Assembly (NCBI GenBank): GCA_028284665.1
Contig: JANQRG010000038.1
Location: 62,001 to 126,000 of the forward strand
Reading direction: 5' to 3'
DNA length: 64,000 bases
From: Croceivirga sp.
Lineage (GTDB): Bacteria > Bacteroidota > Bacteroidia > Flavobacteriales > Flavobacteriaceae
Position 1 is the stretch's first letter. Each line of letters opens with the position of its first letter. The translations under genes and the position numbers were made by a program. Shown here in pieces: positions 20,641 to 30,449 of the stretch. The notes below the pieces were generated by a model. The model saw only the letters and a list, made by a program, of their open reading frames with translations, did no database searches and was not told where the DNA came from.

Positions 20641-20838
20641 ATGGAAAAAAGTAAAAAACTTAAGCACTACACCTTAGGTAGGGCTTTTGCCATAAGTGGG
20701 ATTAGCATGACCACTATTGCTTTGGTTATCTATTTTTTGGGTGGGGCACCTTTTTACTATGCCATATTGTTCCTCTTGGGAATGGTCTTGGGCTTTATTG
20801 GGGCATTCTTCATTTTGCTATCCCTTCGAAAAAAATGA
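20641..20838 (+). CDS. Small two-helix membrane protein
   Basis: 65 residues from the ATG at 20641 (MEKSKKLKHYTLG). An in-frame ATG at 20563 would add 26 residues but lies inside the 5' end of the opposite xth gene, so the shorter start is preferred. Two hydrophobic helices (ISMTTIALVIYFLGGAPFYYA and ILFLLGMVLGFIGAFFILLSL) sit between charged ends. The function is unknown. Confidence 0.65.
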   Translation: MEKSKKLKHYTLGRAFAISGISMTTIALVIYFLGGAPFYYAILFLLGMVLGFIGAFFILLSLRKK

Positions 20839-20878
20839 TTCTTGAGCAAATTTGACGGTCAACTCAATTTCCTTGGCT

Positions 20879-22837
20879 TTAATAGCTCAACCCGTGCCCA
20901 AATGGGTACAGCGGATTTTCAGAATCGTAGGGTACATCTTCCAGTTGTTTTTGAACGGCCTCCCAGGAAGAAGGCAATTCAAAAGGCATTTTTCCTTGTG
21001 GATTTGCCTCCCCAAACACCAATTTGGCAAGAACTTTATCGCTAATACCAAAATCTGCCATAACCGCTTTTGCCTCTTCATTAATGGGCGTCAGTACAGC
21101 CGGACGCTCCAAATTGGCCACTACGACGGAAGGTTTTTGTCGGATCAATCCTTGAATTTCCTCCAACTCTTCATCAGTATAATACAACCTCCCCTGATGG
21201 AAAAAACTTTCCAGGAAGGAATCGTTCCTTGGATCAAAAGGCGTTCTTATCCTTGCAATAATGACATCGGCTTCTGACGGACTGGAAACTACCTCGCCAA
21301 AAGAAGTATAAACATCTACCTCTTCTACACCTGAAACATAAATCTTTGTGCCTTTTTTCAGTGGCAGGATGCCTTCGTTCTTGAGCAATACCGCTGCTTT
21401 TTGCTGAGCCCTCAAACCTTTTTCTCTAAAGGCTTCCTTCCCCGCAATCTGTATGGCTTTGCCTTCATTGACATAGGGATCGTCAAATAGGCCTAAACGA
21501 AACTTATCCCTTAATATTCGTTTCACGGAAATATCCAGGCGTTTTTCGGGAATCTGTCCCTCATTCACCAATTCCATAATAACTCCAGGAATGGCTTCAC
21601 CCCCAAATTGGTCACATCCTGCATCCAAAACCTTTTTAACACGTTCTTTAATGGAAAGATCTTCCACACCCCAGGCTCGTCCTTCCCCGATTTTGGAATC
21701 CGTTATGATGTTCCAATCCGTGCAGACCACTCCTTTGAAGTTAAGGGAATCGCGAAGCAATTCGCTAATGATTTCCTTATTGAATGCAAAGGCCACATCT
21801 TCATCCGTTTGCCCTACAGGAATGCCATAATACGGCATAATTTGTGCCGTTTTTGCCGGAAACGCACCTTCTACAAATGGCCGGACGTGATAGGCAAAAT
21901 GATCCCCGGGGTACACCTGTTCCTTTCCGTATAGAAAATGGGCGTCCTCTCCATCTTTTTGGGGTCCTCCACCAGAAAAATGCTTAGTCATACAGGCTAC
22001 ACTCGTTTCTTGTAAAGAATCTCCCTGAAAGCCCAAGACGTAGGCCTTGGTCATTACCGCAGATAAATCGGCATCTTCACCAAAAGTGCCATTGGTTCTG
22101 GCCCAACGCGGTTCCGTAGCCAAATCGGCCATAGGATGCAGAGCCAAATGTATTCCAACCGCCCGGTACTCCTGTCTTGCAATATCACCAAATTCCCTTA
22201 CCAAAAGGGTATCCCTTGTTGCGGCCAGCCCCAGGGATGAAGGCCACTGGGAGAAAGCTGGTGTGAACAATGATACCCCCGGGTTATTGCTGGTACCGTG
22301 CCTTGGATCAGTAGCTATGGTAATAGGAATTCCCAATCGGGTACGTTCCGCCATTTTTTGAATGGTATTGGCATATTTAGCCATGGACTCAGCATCCAAC
22401 GAAGCCAAAATGTTAAAGCTGTTCATTTTCTTCCTGGCAATCATTTCAGAATTGGAGGGCAGGGCAAAAGACATCATAAGTACCAGGGGGTCGGTACTTA
22501 ATACCGGGGTCTCCATAGGTTCGCCTTTGGGTGTGGTTCCTATCATCGTCACAAACATGGTACCTGCCTTTTCTTCAAGGGTCATTTGATCGAGCAAATC
22601 ATTGACGCGCGCTTCAATAGGTGCCGCGGGATTTTCATACACGTCTAATTTTCCGTTCTTGTTCAAATCCCGAAAACGGATCCCTTTTTCATCTAAAACA
22701 GCAGCTTCCTCTCCCAGGAGTTTCATGTTTTTATTGGAAGCACTCTTCTTTGTAAAATAGAAGATCCCAGCTCCCACTACAATGATCGTAAGCAAGGCGA
22801 TGAGGATATATTTCAGAACTTTTAGGAGCTTTTTCAT
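20879..22837 (-). CDS. Glycoside hydrolase family 3, membrane-anchored
   Basis: 652 residues. An N-terminal helix (VLKYILIALLTIIVVGAGIFYF) without a lipobox anchors it. RDLNKNGKLDVYEN is an EF-hand/dockerin-like calcium loop. The GH3 N-domain follows: MTLEEKAGTMF, RLGIPITIATDPRHGT, CMTKHFSGGGPQKDGEDAHF and GVVCTDWNII, whose Asp is the nucleophile. The C-domain begins near AAVLLKNEGILPLKKG. It is probably a beta-glucosidase or related exo-enzyme facing the periplasm. Its promoter region holds a palindrome shared with the divergent NUDIX-type regulator, so it is likely a direct target. Confidence 0.9.
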   Translation of the reverse strand: MKKLLKVLKYILIALLTIIVVGAGIFYFTKKSASNKNMKLLGEEAAVLDEKGIRFRDLNKNGKLDVYENPAAPIEARVNDLLDQMTLEEKAGTMFVTMIGTTPKGEPMETPVLSTDPLVLMMSFALPSNSEMIARKKMNSFNILASLDAESMAKYANTIQKMAERTRLGIPITIATDPRHGTSNNPGVSLFTPAFSQWPSSLGLAATRDTLLVREFGDIARQEYRAVGIHLALHPMADLATEPRWARTNGTFGEDADLSAVMTKAYVLGFQGDSLQETSVACMTKHFSGGGPQKDGEDAHFLYGKEQVYPGDHFAYHVRPFVEGAFPAKTAQIMPYYGIPVGQTDEDVAFAFNKEIISELLRDSLNFKGVVCTDWNIITDSKIGEGRAWGVEDLSIKERVKKVLDAGCDQFGGEAIPGVIMELVNEGQIPEKRLDISVKRILRDKFRLGLFDDPYVNEGKAIQIAGKEAFREKGLRAQQKAAVLLKNEGILPLKKGTKIYVSGVEEVDVYTSFGEVVSSPSEADVIIARIRTPFDPRNDSFLESFFHQGRLYYTDEELEEIQGLIRQKPSVVVANLERPAVLTPINEEAKAVMADFGISDKVLAKLVFGEANPQGKMPFELPSSWEAVQKQLEDVPYDSENPLYPFGHGLSY

Positions 22838-22843
22838 TTTTTA

Positions 22844-22862
22844 TTGTGTTAATTTGACACAA
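22844..22862. promoter_or_regulatory. Operator 1 for the NUDIX-type regulator
   Basis: TTGTGTTAATTTGACACAA is a near-perfect palindrome (arms TTGTGT/ACACAA plus inner matches). It ends seven bases before the GH3 start codon and overlaps a minus-strand TATTTTTG -7 box at 22860-22867, so binding should block GH3 transcription. Confidence 0.7.
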
Positions 22863-22883
22863 AAATACAAAACCCTTGTTATA

Positions 22884-22902
22884 TTGTGTTAAAAAGACAC
22901 AT
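22884..22902. promoter_or_regulatory. Operator 2 for the NUDIX-type regulator
   Basis: TTGTGTTAAAAAGACACAT repeats the arms of operator 1, with centres 40 bases apart, about four helical turns. It lies 12 bases before the regulator's TTG start, which suggests autoregulation and possibly pairing of the two sites. Confidence 0.68.
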
Positions 22903-22914
22903 TAAATTTTTGCT

Positions 22915-23709
22915 TTGGAACCGGAAACCGATCTTTTACATCATATCAAGTCCTTTGAGACGCAACTCGACAACTACCTGCCAGGAAATTCCATAGATTG
23001 TGTAATCTTGGGCTATGAAAGTCAGCAACTAAAGGTGCTATTGCTCAAATGGAAAAATGACAATGTTTGGACCTTACCTGGTGGTTTTATAAAGAAAACA
23101 GAGCATTTGGATGATGCCGCACAGCGCGTACTCCAGGAACGTACCGGTCTCAGTTCTGTTTTTGTAAAGCAATTTTACACCTTTGGGGGTAGCATACGAA
23201 ATAAAAATCCCCAAGCTGCAATGCCGCTATACCACTTAAAAGAGATGGAAGAGCAAAGTCCTGTTTTTTTAAAATGGATTACCAACAGATTCATTACCAC
23301 CGGTTATTTTGCCCTTGTTGATATTAAAAGGATACACCCCAGACCAGATGCATTTAGCGAGGTTTGTGAATGGAAATCCCTCGATGCATTGCCCAATCTG
23401 ATCTTAGATCACAATGAGATTATCACCAAAGCCCTGGATCACCTAAAAACCCAGCTGAATTATTTGCCTATCGGCATTTCTTTATTACCTAAGAAATTCA
23501 CAATGCAAGATTTGCGAAAACTCTATGAAGCCATTTTGGGTAAACCTTTGGAACGCAGTAATTTCCAGCGAAAGCTGTTAAAGTTGGGTATTTTGATCCG
23601 CCATGAGAAACAAATGACGGGTGCCGCCAACAAAGCCCCATACCTTTATTCTTTCGGTGAAAAAAAGTACTACGAACTGATCAAAAATGGCATTGGCTTT
23701 TATAGCTAA
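22915..23709 (+). CDS. NUDIX-domain transcriptional regulator (NrtR/AraR-like)
   Basis: 264 residues from a TTG at 22915; no ATG is available near the N-terminus. A NUDIX domain (about 25-165: DCVILGYESQQLKVLLLKW, then GGFIKKTEHLDDAAQRVLQERTGL) has lost key metal-binding glutamates of the NUDIX box (REUxEE reads RVLQER), as expected for a ligand sensor. A winged helix-turn-helix domain follows (about 185-264: TMQDLRKLYEAILGKPLERSNFQRKLLKLGIL). This is the layout of NrtR-type sugar regulators such as AraR of Bacteroides. It diverges from the GH3 gene over two matching palindromes. Confidence 0.88.
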   Translation: MEPETDLLHHIKSFETQLDNYLPGNSIDCVILGYESQQLKVLLLKWKNDNVWTLPGGFIKKTEHLDDAAQRVLQERTGLSSVFVKQFYTFGGSIRNKNPQAAMPLYHLKEMEEQSPVFLKWITNRFITTGYFALVDIKRIHPRPDAFSEVCEWKSLDALPNLILDHNEIITKALDHLKTQLNYLPIGISLLPKKFTMQDLRKLYEAILGKPLERSNFQRKLLKLGILIRHEKQMTGAANKAPYLYSFGEKKYYELIKNGIGFYS

Positions 23710-23763
23710 CTCATGAAGTTTTGGTCTTCCCGCCAAACCAACCCAATTTGTCGCATTCCAATC

Positions 23764-23788
23764 CTGCTCCCGAACTTTTGGGGAGCAG
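23764..23788. terminator. Hairpin between regulator and TonB receptor
   Basis: Arms CTGCTCCC and GGGAGCAG with a nine-base loop. No T run follows on the plus strand, so termination is uncertain. The arm sequence resembles the palindrome at 7940-7971. Confidence 0.4.
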
Positions 23789-23836
23789 CGGCATACGCTT
23801 CGGCTATCGCTTTTAATGCTTACTTTTGAGCGAGCT

Positions 23837-25897
23837 ATGAACCGCCTCTTATCTACAGTCTTTGCCATGGGTTGCCTTGCGGTTTCCGGGCAATCGCAAA
23901 TCAAGGATTCCATCACTTCACTAGATGAAGTAATTCTGCTACAGGAGTTTATCTCAAAAAAGGCAGAAGGTATTACCGAGTCGTCCAGCCTTGGTATTGA
24001 AGACCTCGAGCAGTTCAGTCCTACGGATTTTGCAGGAGGTCTAAATCAGATCTCCGGTTTATATGTATTGTCAGGAGCACTGAATACCAATCGGATCACC
24101 ATTCGAGGGGTAGGCGCCCGTACGCCTTTTGGTACCGATAAGCTCAGAATGTACTTCAACGGGATCCCGGTAACCAACGGTACCGGAGTATCCGCCATAG
24201 AAGCCTACGATTTTGAAAATATGGGCAGGATTGAGGTGGTTAAAGGGCCAAAAGCAGCCTCGCTGGGCACGAATCTGGGCGGAGCCATTGTGCTGAACAC
24301 ACGGCCACCAGAGGTAGGAAGCACCTTCCTTAGGAATACGTTTACCCTGGGTTCTTTTAATATGCTCAAGAACAACCTCTCTTTCCGACACTCGGAACAA
24401 AATTTTAATATAGGTGTAAGCTACAATCACCTGCAAACCGATGGTTTTCGGCAGAACAATAGTTTTAAAAGAGATGGGGTACTTTTAACCTCTTCTGTGC
24501 GCCTCTATGAGAAGGGGAAACTAGATTTCCTGGTAAATCATATCGACTATTTTGCGGGTATTCCCAGTACACTAAATCGGACAGACTTCCGGGAAGATCC
24601 CAGAAGGGCTGCGGCCAATTGGTTAGCGGCCAGGGGTTCGGAGGACAACCAATATACGCTGGCCGGAATATCCTATAGCCATCAGTTCAGTGACAAACTT
24701 AGCACCACCCACAGTATCTTTTACACCTACCTGGACCATTATGAACCCCGCCCTTTTAACATTTTGGATGAATTTACGCACGGCTTTGGGTTTCGATCGT
24801 TGTTGGAAGGCCAATTGTTTACGGGCAACTTTACGCTTGGCGCCGAATTGTACAACGACGAATACAACTGGCAGACCTTTTTTAACCAGTTCCGGGATAA
24901 TGACGGTAATGGCAGTCTTCAGGGCGAACAGTTAAGTGATAACAAAGAATTCCGTTCCCTTTTAAATCTTTTCACTGCCTATTCCTATCCGATCACTACA
25001 GCGCTTCAGCTACAAGTAGGGTTGAATTTTAACCAGACTGAATACGATTTCCGCGACCTCTTCAATACGGGGGAAGCCAATACCTCTGCCCGCAGGGATT
25101 TTGATCCGATCCTGCTTCCCAGCCTGGGCGTGCAATACCAGCTGTCAGGCGGTCGCCTGTATGTCAATGTCAGCCGGGGGTTCTCCAATCCAGGCCTGGA
25201 AGAAACCCTGACCCCTGATGGAGTGATCAATCCGGATATCGCCCAGGAAAAGGGGGTCAATTATGAAGTAGGTGGTATTTTCAGAATGTTTCAAAACCGT
25301 TTACGTCTTAGCACCGCAGTGTATCAAATGGACATCACGGATCTTCTGGTGGCGGAACGCCTGGATGAAGATCTGTTTATTGGGCGGAATGCCGGTGAAA
25401 CACGGCATCAGGGGATTGAAATAGACCTGAATTATCGAGGGAAACTTGCACAGGAATGGTTTTTTATCCCGCGACTGAGCTATAGCTACAGCAATCACCA
25501 GTTCGTAGATTTTGTGGATGGTGATACCAACTTTTCGGGGAACGATCTGGCAGGTGTCCCCAGGCACCGGATCAACTCAGGATTGACCATTCGTTATTCC
25601 AAAGGGGTTACCTTTAACCTTAACCATCAATTTGTAGATGACATCCCGTTAAATGATGCCAACACCTTGTTCAGCGATGCCTTTAATACTTTCCATGCCC
25701 AATTACGGTACCGAACGAACCTTTGGGATCAATTCCAACTGGGTCTGAATTTTGGGGTGAATAATATCTTTAATTTGAATTATGCCCAGTCTGTACTGGT
25801 TAACGCCGTAGGGTTTGGTGGAAATGCCCCACGCTTCTTTTATCCAGGGGACGGGAGAAATTATTTCGGCGGTATTCAGTTGCGCTATGCCTTCTAA
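23837..25897 (+). CDS. TonB-dependent outer membrane receptor (no N-terminal extension)
   Basis: 686 residues from the ATG at 23837, which gives a clean signal peptide (MNRLLSTVFAMGCLAVSGQSQ). The in-frame ATG at 23816 would place seven extra residues before it. The plug has TNRITIRGVGARTPFGTDKLRMYFNGIPV and RIEVVKGPKAASLGTNLGGAIVL. The barrel ends in the aromatic signature GGIQLRYAF. There is no carboxypeptidase-like or STN domain and no SusD beside it, so it looks like a FecA/siderophore-type receptor rather than SusC. It heads a co-directional run with GH97. Confidence 0.9.
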   Translation: MNRLLSTVFAMGCLAVSGQSQIKDSITSLDEVILLQEFISKKAEGITESSSLGIEDLEQFSPTDFAGGLNQISGLYVLSGALNTNRITIRGVGARTPFGTDKLRMYFNGIPVTNGTGVSAIEAYDFENMGRIEVVKGPKAASLGTNLGGAIVLNTRPPEVGSTFLRNTFTLGSFNMLKNNLSFRHSEQNFNIGVSYNHLQTDGFRQNNSFKRDGVLLTSSVRLYEKGKLDFLVNHIDYFAGIPSTLNRTDFREDPRRAAANWLAARGSEDNQYTLAGISYSHQFSDKLSTTHSIFYTYLDHYEPRPFNILDEFTHGFGFRSLLEGQLFTGNFTLGAELYNDEYNWQTFFNQFRDNDGNGSLQGEQLSDNKEFRSLLNLFTAYSYPITTALQLQVGLNFNQTEYDFRDLFNTGEANTSARRDFDPILLPSLGVQYQLSGGRLYVNVSRGFSNPGLEETLTPDGVINPDIAQEKGVNYEVGGIFRMFQNRLRLSTAVYQMDITDLLVAERLDEDLFIGRNAGETRHQGIEIDLNYRGKLAQEWFFIPRLSYSYSNHQFVDFVDGDTNFSGNDLAGVPRHRINSGLTIRYSKGVTFNLNHQFVDDIPLNDANTLFSDAFNTFHAQLRYRTNLWDQFQLGLNFGVNNIFNLNYAQSVLVNAVGFGGNAPRFFYPGDGRNYFGGIQLRYAF

Positions 25898-25966
25898 CGG
25901 GCGTTGTCAAAAAAATCCGAAAAGCGTATTTTAGAGCAGATATACTAACTGCTAAAACCGCCAACG

Positions 25967-28081
25967 ATGAAACTCCTTAGAATCTGTGCTTACGGTCTGC
26001 TAATCCTGACAGCCATTTCCTGTGAAAAAAGTTGGGAAACCACCATAGCCTCGCCGGATGGCAAGAATAGTATCTACTTTGAAGTGGGTGAAGCGGGTAT
26101 TCCTATCTATTGGGTTGCTCATGATAACGATACGATTATTGGCGCCTCCGCTATGGGTTTTGATTTCAAAGATCAAGAATCCTTAAGAGCCGGCCTTAAG
26201 ATCATCGGTGCCAGCATACAAACCGTTGATGAAACCTGGGAAATGCCCTGGGGAGAACAACGAGAGGTTCGCAACCATTACAATGAACTGGTAGTGCAGT
26301 TACAGGAAAAAAGAGTGCCCGAACGGAAATTCAATATCCATTTTAGAGCCTATGATGATGGGGTAGCTTTTCGGTATACCTTTTTGGAACAACAAGAGGT
26401 AGATAGCATCATCATTATGGATGAACATACGGAATTTCAACTCACCGGTGACCATACGGCCTGGTGGATCCCCGGGGATTGGGATATCTATGAACACCTC
26501 TACAACACCACCAAAGTTTCGGAGATCGATGCGACTTCCAAGCGGGACCATCCCAACCTTGCGGCCACTTATATTCCGGAAAATGCTGTGAATACACCTG
26601 TTACCATGCGCTCCGAAGACGGCCTTCATCTCAGTTTCCACGAAGCGAACCTCACAGATTATGCCGGGATGACGCTGAAGGTAAATACAGGAACGCTTCA
26701 ACTCACCAGCAAATTGGTAGGATCGGACCGTACCGGATATGCTGTAAAACGTGCACTTCCCTTTGCAACACCATGGCGGACGATACAAATTTCGGAGGAT
26801 GCTGCCGGTTTAATCGATTCCAAACTCATCGTTAACCTCAATGAACCCAACCAACTGGGCGATGTGAGCTGGTTTCAGCCAAAGAAATATATGGGCATCT
26901 GGTGGGAAATGCACCTAGAAAAAGGGACCTGGGACTATGGGATGGAAATGGATGAGAACGGGGTATGGCAAGATACCGGGAAAGCTCACGGGAAACATAG
27001 CGCCACCACTGAAAATACAAAGCGTTATATCGATTTTGCAGCGGCGAACAACATCACCGGGTTATTAGTAGAAGGCTGGAATACCGGTTGGGAGCGATGG
27101 ATCGGTTTTGAGGACCGCGAAGGTGTGTTTGACTTTGTTACGCCCTACCCGGACTACGATATTGAAGCACTTGCCGCCTATGGAAAGGAGAAAGGTGTAG
27201 AGATCATCATGCATCACGAAACCTCGGCGGCACCGCGTACCTACGAACAACAATTGGATACGGCGTATCAATTGATGAAGGATCTTGGCATGCATTCTGT
27301 AAAAACGGGCTATGTAGGTCAATTGATCCCTAAAGGCGAATATCATCATGGGCAGTGGATGGTGAACCACTATCGTAAGGTCCTTGAAACTGCCGCCAAC
27401 TACCAGGTAGCTATTAATGCTCACGAACCTATTAAAGCCACCGGATTGCGACGGACCTTTCCCAATGCAATTGCCAGGGAAGGGTTACGGGGGCAGGAGT
27501 TCAATGCCTGGGCCACAGATGGTGGCAATCCACCGGAACACTTACCCATTGTAGCCTTTACCAGAATGCTGGCAGGTCCTATAGATTTTACCCCCGGGGT
27601 CTTCAATATTGACCTCCCTACAAAGCCCAATAATCAAATCAATACCACGCTAGCCCAGCAATTGGCCTTGTACGTGGTGATCTACAGCCCTATTCAAATG
27701 GCCTGTGACCTGCCCGAAAGTTATGAAGGACAACCGGCCTTTCAGTTTATTCGGGATGTTGGCGTAGACTGGGAACAAACGCAAATACTTAACGGCGAGG
27801 TAGGCGATTTTGTGACCATTGCCCGGGAAGAGCGGGAAACCGGAAACTGGTTTTTAGGCGCTATCACCGATGAAAATGCCCGCGAGATCACTATTGATTT
27901 TGACTTTTTAGAAGAAGGAAAGACCTATAAAGCATTGATATACCGTGATGCGGATGATGCCCATTTCCGGGATAATCCGGAAGCGGTGGTCATCGAGAAT
28001 ATGGATATTACAAAGGACATGTCCAAAACCTTTAACCTGGCTGCAGGTGGAGGCCTGGCCATTAGTTTCCTGCCGGAATAA
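25967..28081 (+). CDS. GH97 alpha-glycosidase lipoprotein, inverting SusB-type
   Basis: 704 residues. Signal peptide with lipobox LTAISCEKS. The N-terminal beta-sandwich opens with TTIASPDGKNSIYFEVGEAGIPIYWVAHDNDTI, and the catalytic barrel with YMGIWWEMHLEKGTW. HHETSAAPRTYEQQL, INAHEPIKATGLRRTFPN and AREGLRGQEFNAW carry the glutamates corresponding to SusB Glu439, Glu508 and Glu532. This points to an inverting alpha-glucosidase rather than the retaining alpha-galactosidase branch, which uses an aspartate. It starts 69 bases after the TonB receptor. Confidence 0.93.
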   Translation: MKLLRICAYGLLILTAISCEKSWETTIASPDGKNSIYFEVGEAGIPIYWVAHDNDTIIGASAMGFDFKDQESLRAGLKIIGASIQTVDETWEMPWGEQREVRNHYNELVVQLQEKRVPERKFNIHFRAYDDGVAFRYTFLEQQEVDSIIIMDEHTEFQLTGDHTAWWIPGDWDIYEHLYNTTKVSEIDATSKRDHPNLAATYIPENAVNTPVTMRSEDGLHLSFHEANLTDYAGMTLKVNTGTLQLTSKLVGSDRTGYAVKRALPFATPWRTIQISEDAAGLIDSKLIVNLNEPNQLGDVSWFQPKKYMGIWWEMHLEKGTWDYGMEMDENGVWQDTGKAHGKHSATTENTKRYIDFAAANNITGLLVEGWNTGWERWIGFEDREGVFDFVTPYPDYDIEALAAYGKEKGVEIIMHHETSAAPRTYEQQLDTAYQLMKDLGMHSVKTGYVGQLIPKGEYHHGQWMVNHYRKVLETAANYQVAINAHEPIKATGLRRTFPNAIAREGLRGQEFNAWATDGGNPPEHLPIVAFTRMLAGPIDFTPGVFNIDLPTKPNNQINTTLAQQLALYVVIYSPIQMACDLPESYEGQPAFQFIRDVGVDWEQTQILNGEVGDFVTIAREERETGNWFLGAITDENAREITIDFDFLEEGKTYKALIYRDADDAHFRDNPEAVVIENMDITKDMSKTFNLAAGGGLAISFLPE

Positions 28082-28113
28082 AGTAATAAAGCGCCATTGC
28101 GAAGAACAATCCA

Positions 28114-30387
28114 ATGACCATAACAACGGTCCTGAAAAACGAGCTTGGGTTAAGAGAGGTTTCATTTAAACTCTTAAATGGCTATGCCAACAAGAACTAT
28201 TTGGTTACCTCGCAAAGGGGAAAATTCATATTCAAAACCTATTCAGAATACCAGGAGCTACTTGAGGTAATAGCAGCGGAAAACCAACTGTTGCTTCACT
28301 TAAAATCGAAGCAAATAACCGAAATTCCAAAACCCATCCCTTTCGTTGATGGTGCCTTCTTTAAGATCCTGGTAGTGGAAGGACAACCCAACCTTTGCCG
28401 TTTGTTGTCTTTTGTGGAAGGGGCTTTTATGGGAGATACCGTCCTGAATTCAAATAATGTGCATTCTCTGGGTAGCTTTGCCGCACACCTGGATAACGCC
28501 CTATTGGATTTTGACGATGTGGCACTAAGGGCGAGAATATCCCGATGGGATCTACAATATGTCGTACGTAACAAAGCCTATATCGCAGCTATTCCTTCGG
28601 GTAAAGCGCGAAACCTGGTGCACTATTTCTTCCAACAGTATGAACAGATTGTATTACCGGAACTGCCTAAACTTCGAAAAAGTTGCATCCATGGGGATTT
28701 GAATGAATGGAATATTTTGATGCAAAATGACACCGTCTCCGGTAGTATTGATTTTGGAGATTGTTCCCATACCCAGCTTGTCAATGAACTCGCTATAGCG
28801 GCGACCTATGTTTTCTATGCTTCGGAACATCCGCTGGAATTTGCAGCACCTTTATTGCAATCCTACCATGCCATTCTTCCCTTAGAAGAAAAGGAGATCA
28901 CGCTGCTCTATTGGCTAATTGGGATGCGGCTGTGCACCAGTGTTTGCAATTCTGCACATTCCAAGATCGCAGATCCGGAGAATGAATACGCTTCCATTAG
29001 TGAGTTAAAAGCCTGGAACCTCCTGGAAAAATGGCTCCGTATCGGTCCGCAAAGCGCAGAAAATTGCTTTCGGGAAGCCTTAAGATTTCCGGTAAAGAAG
29101 TATACTACTGTTGAAAACGTATTGGATAAGCGCAATACCTATTTAAGCAACATTCTTTCCATAAGTTATCAGAAACCTATATTGATGGAGCGGGCTGCTT
29201 TCCAGTATATGTTTGACAACAATGGCAATTCCTTTTTGGACGCGTACAACAACATTCCTCATGTGGGACACCAACACCCAAAGGTGGTAGCGGCAGGTCA
29301 GAAACAGATGGGACAACTGAATACCAACACGCGTTATTTGTATGACCTATTGCCGAATTATGCCCAACACCTGCTTTCTAAATTTCCGAAGCCTTTGAAC
29401 AAAATGTTTTTTGTCAATTCCGGCAGTGCAGCCAGTGATTTAGCGATCCGATTGGCGAAGGTACACACGGGGTTTCAACATCTTTTGGTCATGGAGCATG
29501 GCTACCACGGTAATACTCAGATCGGAATCGATATTAGCGATTATAAATTCAGCCACCCGAAAGGGCAAGGGCAACCCCCTTCCATTTATACAACGCCCCT
29601 TCCCGATACCTACAGGGGAGTACATACCCTAAATGATGGCACAGCCGGCAAAGCCTATGCCCAGGAAGCCATTCAGAACCTGAGGAAGGGCACGGCATCC
29701 ATTGCCGCCTTCATTGCTGAACCGGTGGTGGGTTGTGGAGGACAAGTACCATTGGCAGAAGGGTATCTCAAACCAATGTATGATTTTGTTAGGGGTCAGG
29801 GTGGGGTTTGCATTAGTGATGAAGTACAAACAGGCTTTGGTCGATTGGGCAACACTTTCTGGGGGTTTGAACAACAAAACGTCATCCCTAATATAGTAGT
29901 TCTAGGAAAACCCATGGGCAACGGCCACCCTATTGGAGCGGTAGTAACGACCACCGAAATTGCCCAATCCTTTGAGCAAGGGGTGGAATTCTTTAGTTCC
30001 TTTGGAGGCAATCCGGTTTCCTGTGCCATTGGCCTTACAGTATTGGAAGTATTGGAGGAAGAAGCTCTGCAACAAAATGCGTTGGAAGTGGGCAACCATT
30101 ATATGGCATTATTAAGAGAATTACAGCTCCAATATCCGTGTATCGGTGACGTCCGCGGTTCAGGCCTTTTTATTGGTATTGATATCGTAAAAGAGGGTAC
30201 TCAAGAACCAGATACCGTATTGGCACAATTGCTCAAAAACCAACTCCGGGAAAAGCATATATTGGTAAGCACCGATGGCCCGTATGACAATGTCATCAAA
30301 AGCAAACCGCCACTATGTTTTACCAAAGCCAATGCAGAAGAGGTAGTCGACAGAATGCAACTGCTCCTGGACGGTTTCAAAACTTAG
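28114..30387 (+). CDS. Fusion of APH-fold kinase and class III aminotransferase-like phospho-lyase
   Basis: 757 residues. Residues 1-330 are an aminoglycoside-phosphotransferase/hydroxylysine-kinase-like domain with the catalytic loop [14 protein letters not shown] and the metal site [12 protein letters not shown]. Residues about 345-757 are a class III PLP enzyme: [50 protein letters not shown], and the PLP lysine in [17 protein letters not shown]. The GKPMGNGHP form matches the AGXT2L1/AGXT2L2 group (ethanolamine-phosphate and phosphohydroxylysine phospho-lyases). The two halves would phosphorylate an amino alcohol, then eliminate phosphate. The substrate is not known. Confidence 0.82.
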   Translation: MTITTVLKNELGLREVSFKLLNGYANKNYLVTSQRGKFIFKTYSEYQELLEVIAAENQLLLHLKSKQITEIPKPIPFVDGAFFKILVVEGQPNLCRLLSFVEGAFMGDTVLNSNNVHSLGSFAAHLDNALLDFDDVALRARISRWDLQYVVRNKAYIAAIPSGKARNLVHYFFQQYEQIVLPELPKLRKSCIHGDLNEWNILMQNDTVSGSIDFGDCSHTQLVNELAIAATYVFYASEHPLEFAAPLLQSYHAILPLEEKEITLLYWLIGMRLCTSVCNSAHSKIADPENEYASISELKAWNLLEKWLRIGPQSAENCFREALRFPVKKYTTVENVLDKRNTYLSNILSISYQKPILMERAAFQYMFDNNGNSFLDAYNNIPHVGHQHPKVVAAGQKQMGQLNTNTRYLYDLLPNYAQHLLSKFPKPLNKMFFVNSGSAASDLAIRLAKVHTGFQHLLVMEHGYHGNTQIGIDISDYKFSHPKGQGQPPSIYTTPLPDTYRGVHTLNDGTAGKAYAQEAIQNLRKGTASIAAFIAEPVVGCGGQVPLAEGYLKPMYDFVRGQGGVCISDEVQTGFGRLGNTFWGFEQQNVIPNIVVLGKPMGNGHPIGAVVTTTEIAQSFEQGVEFFSSFGGNPVSCAIGLTVLEVLEEEALQQNALEVGNHYMALLRELQLQYPCIGDVRGSGLFIGIDIVKEGTQEPDTVLAQLLKNQLREKHILVSTDGPYDNVIKSKPPLCFTKANAEEVVDRMQLLLDGFKT

Positions 30388-30449
30388 AAAAATCCCCCAT
30401 CATTTCATATTTTTGAAGATTACAAACGACCCAATAAATACGATTTGAC

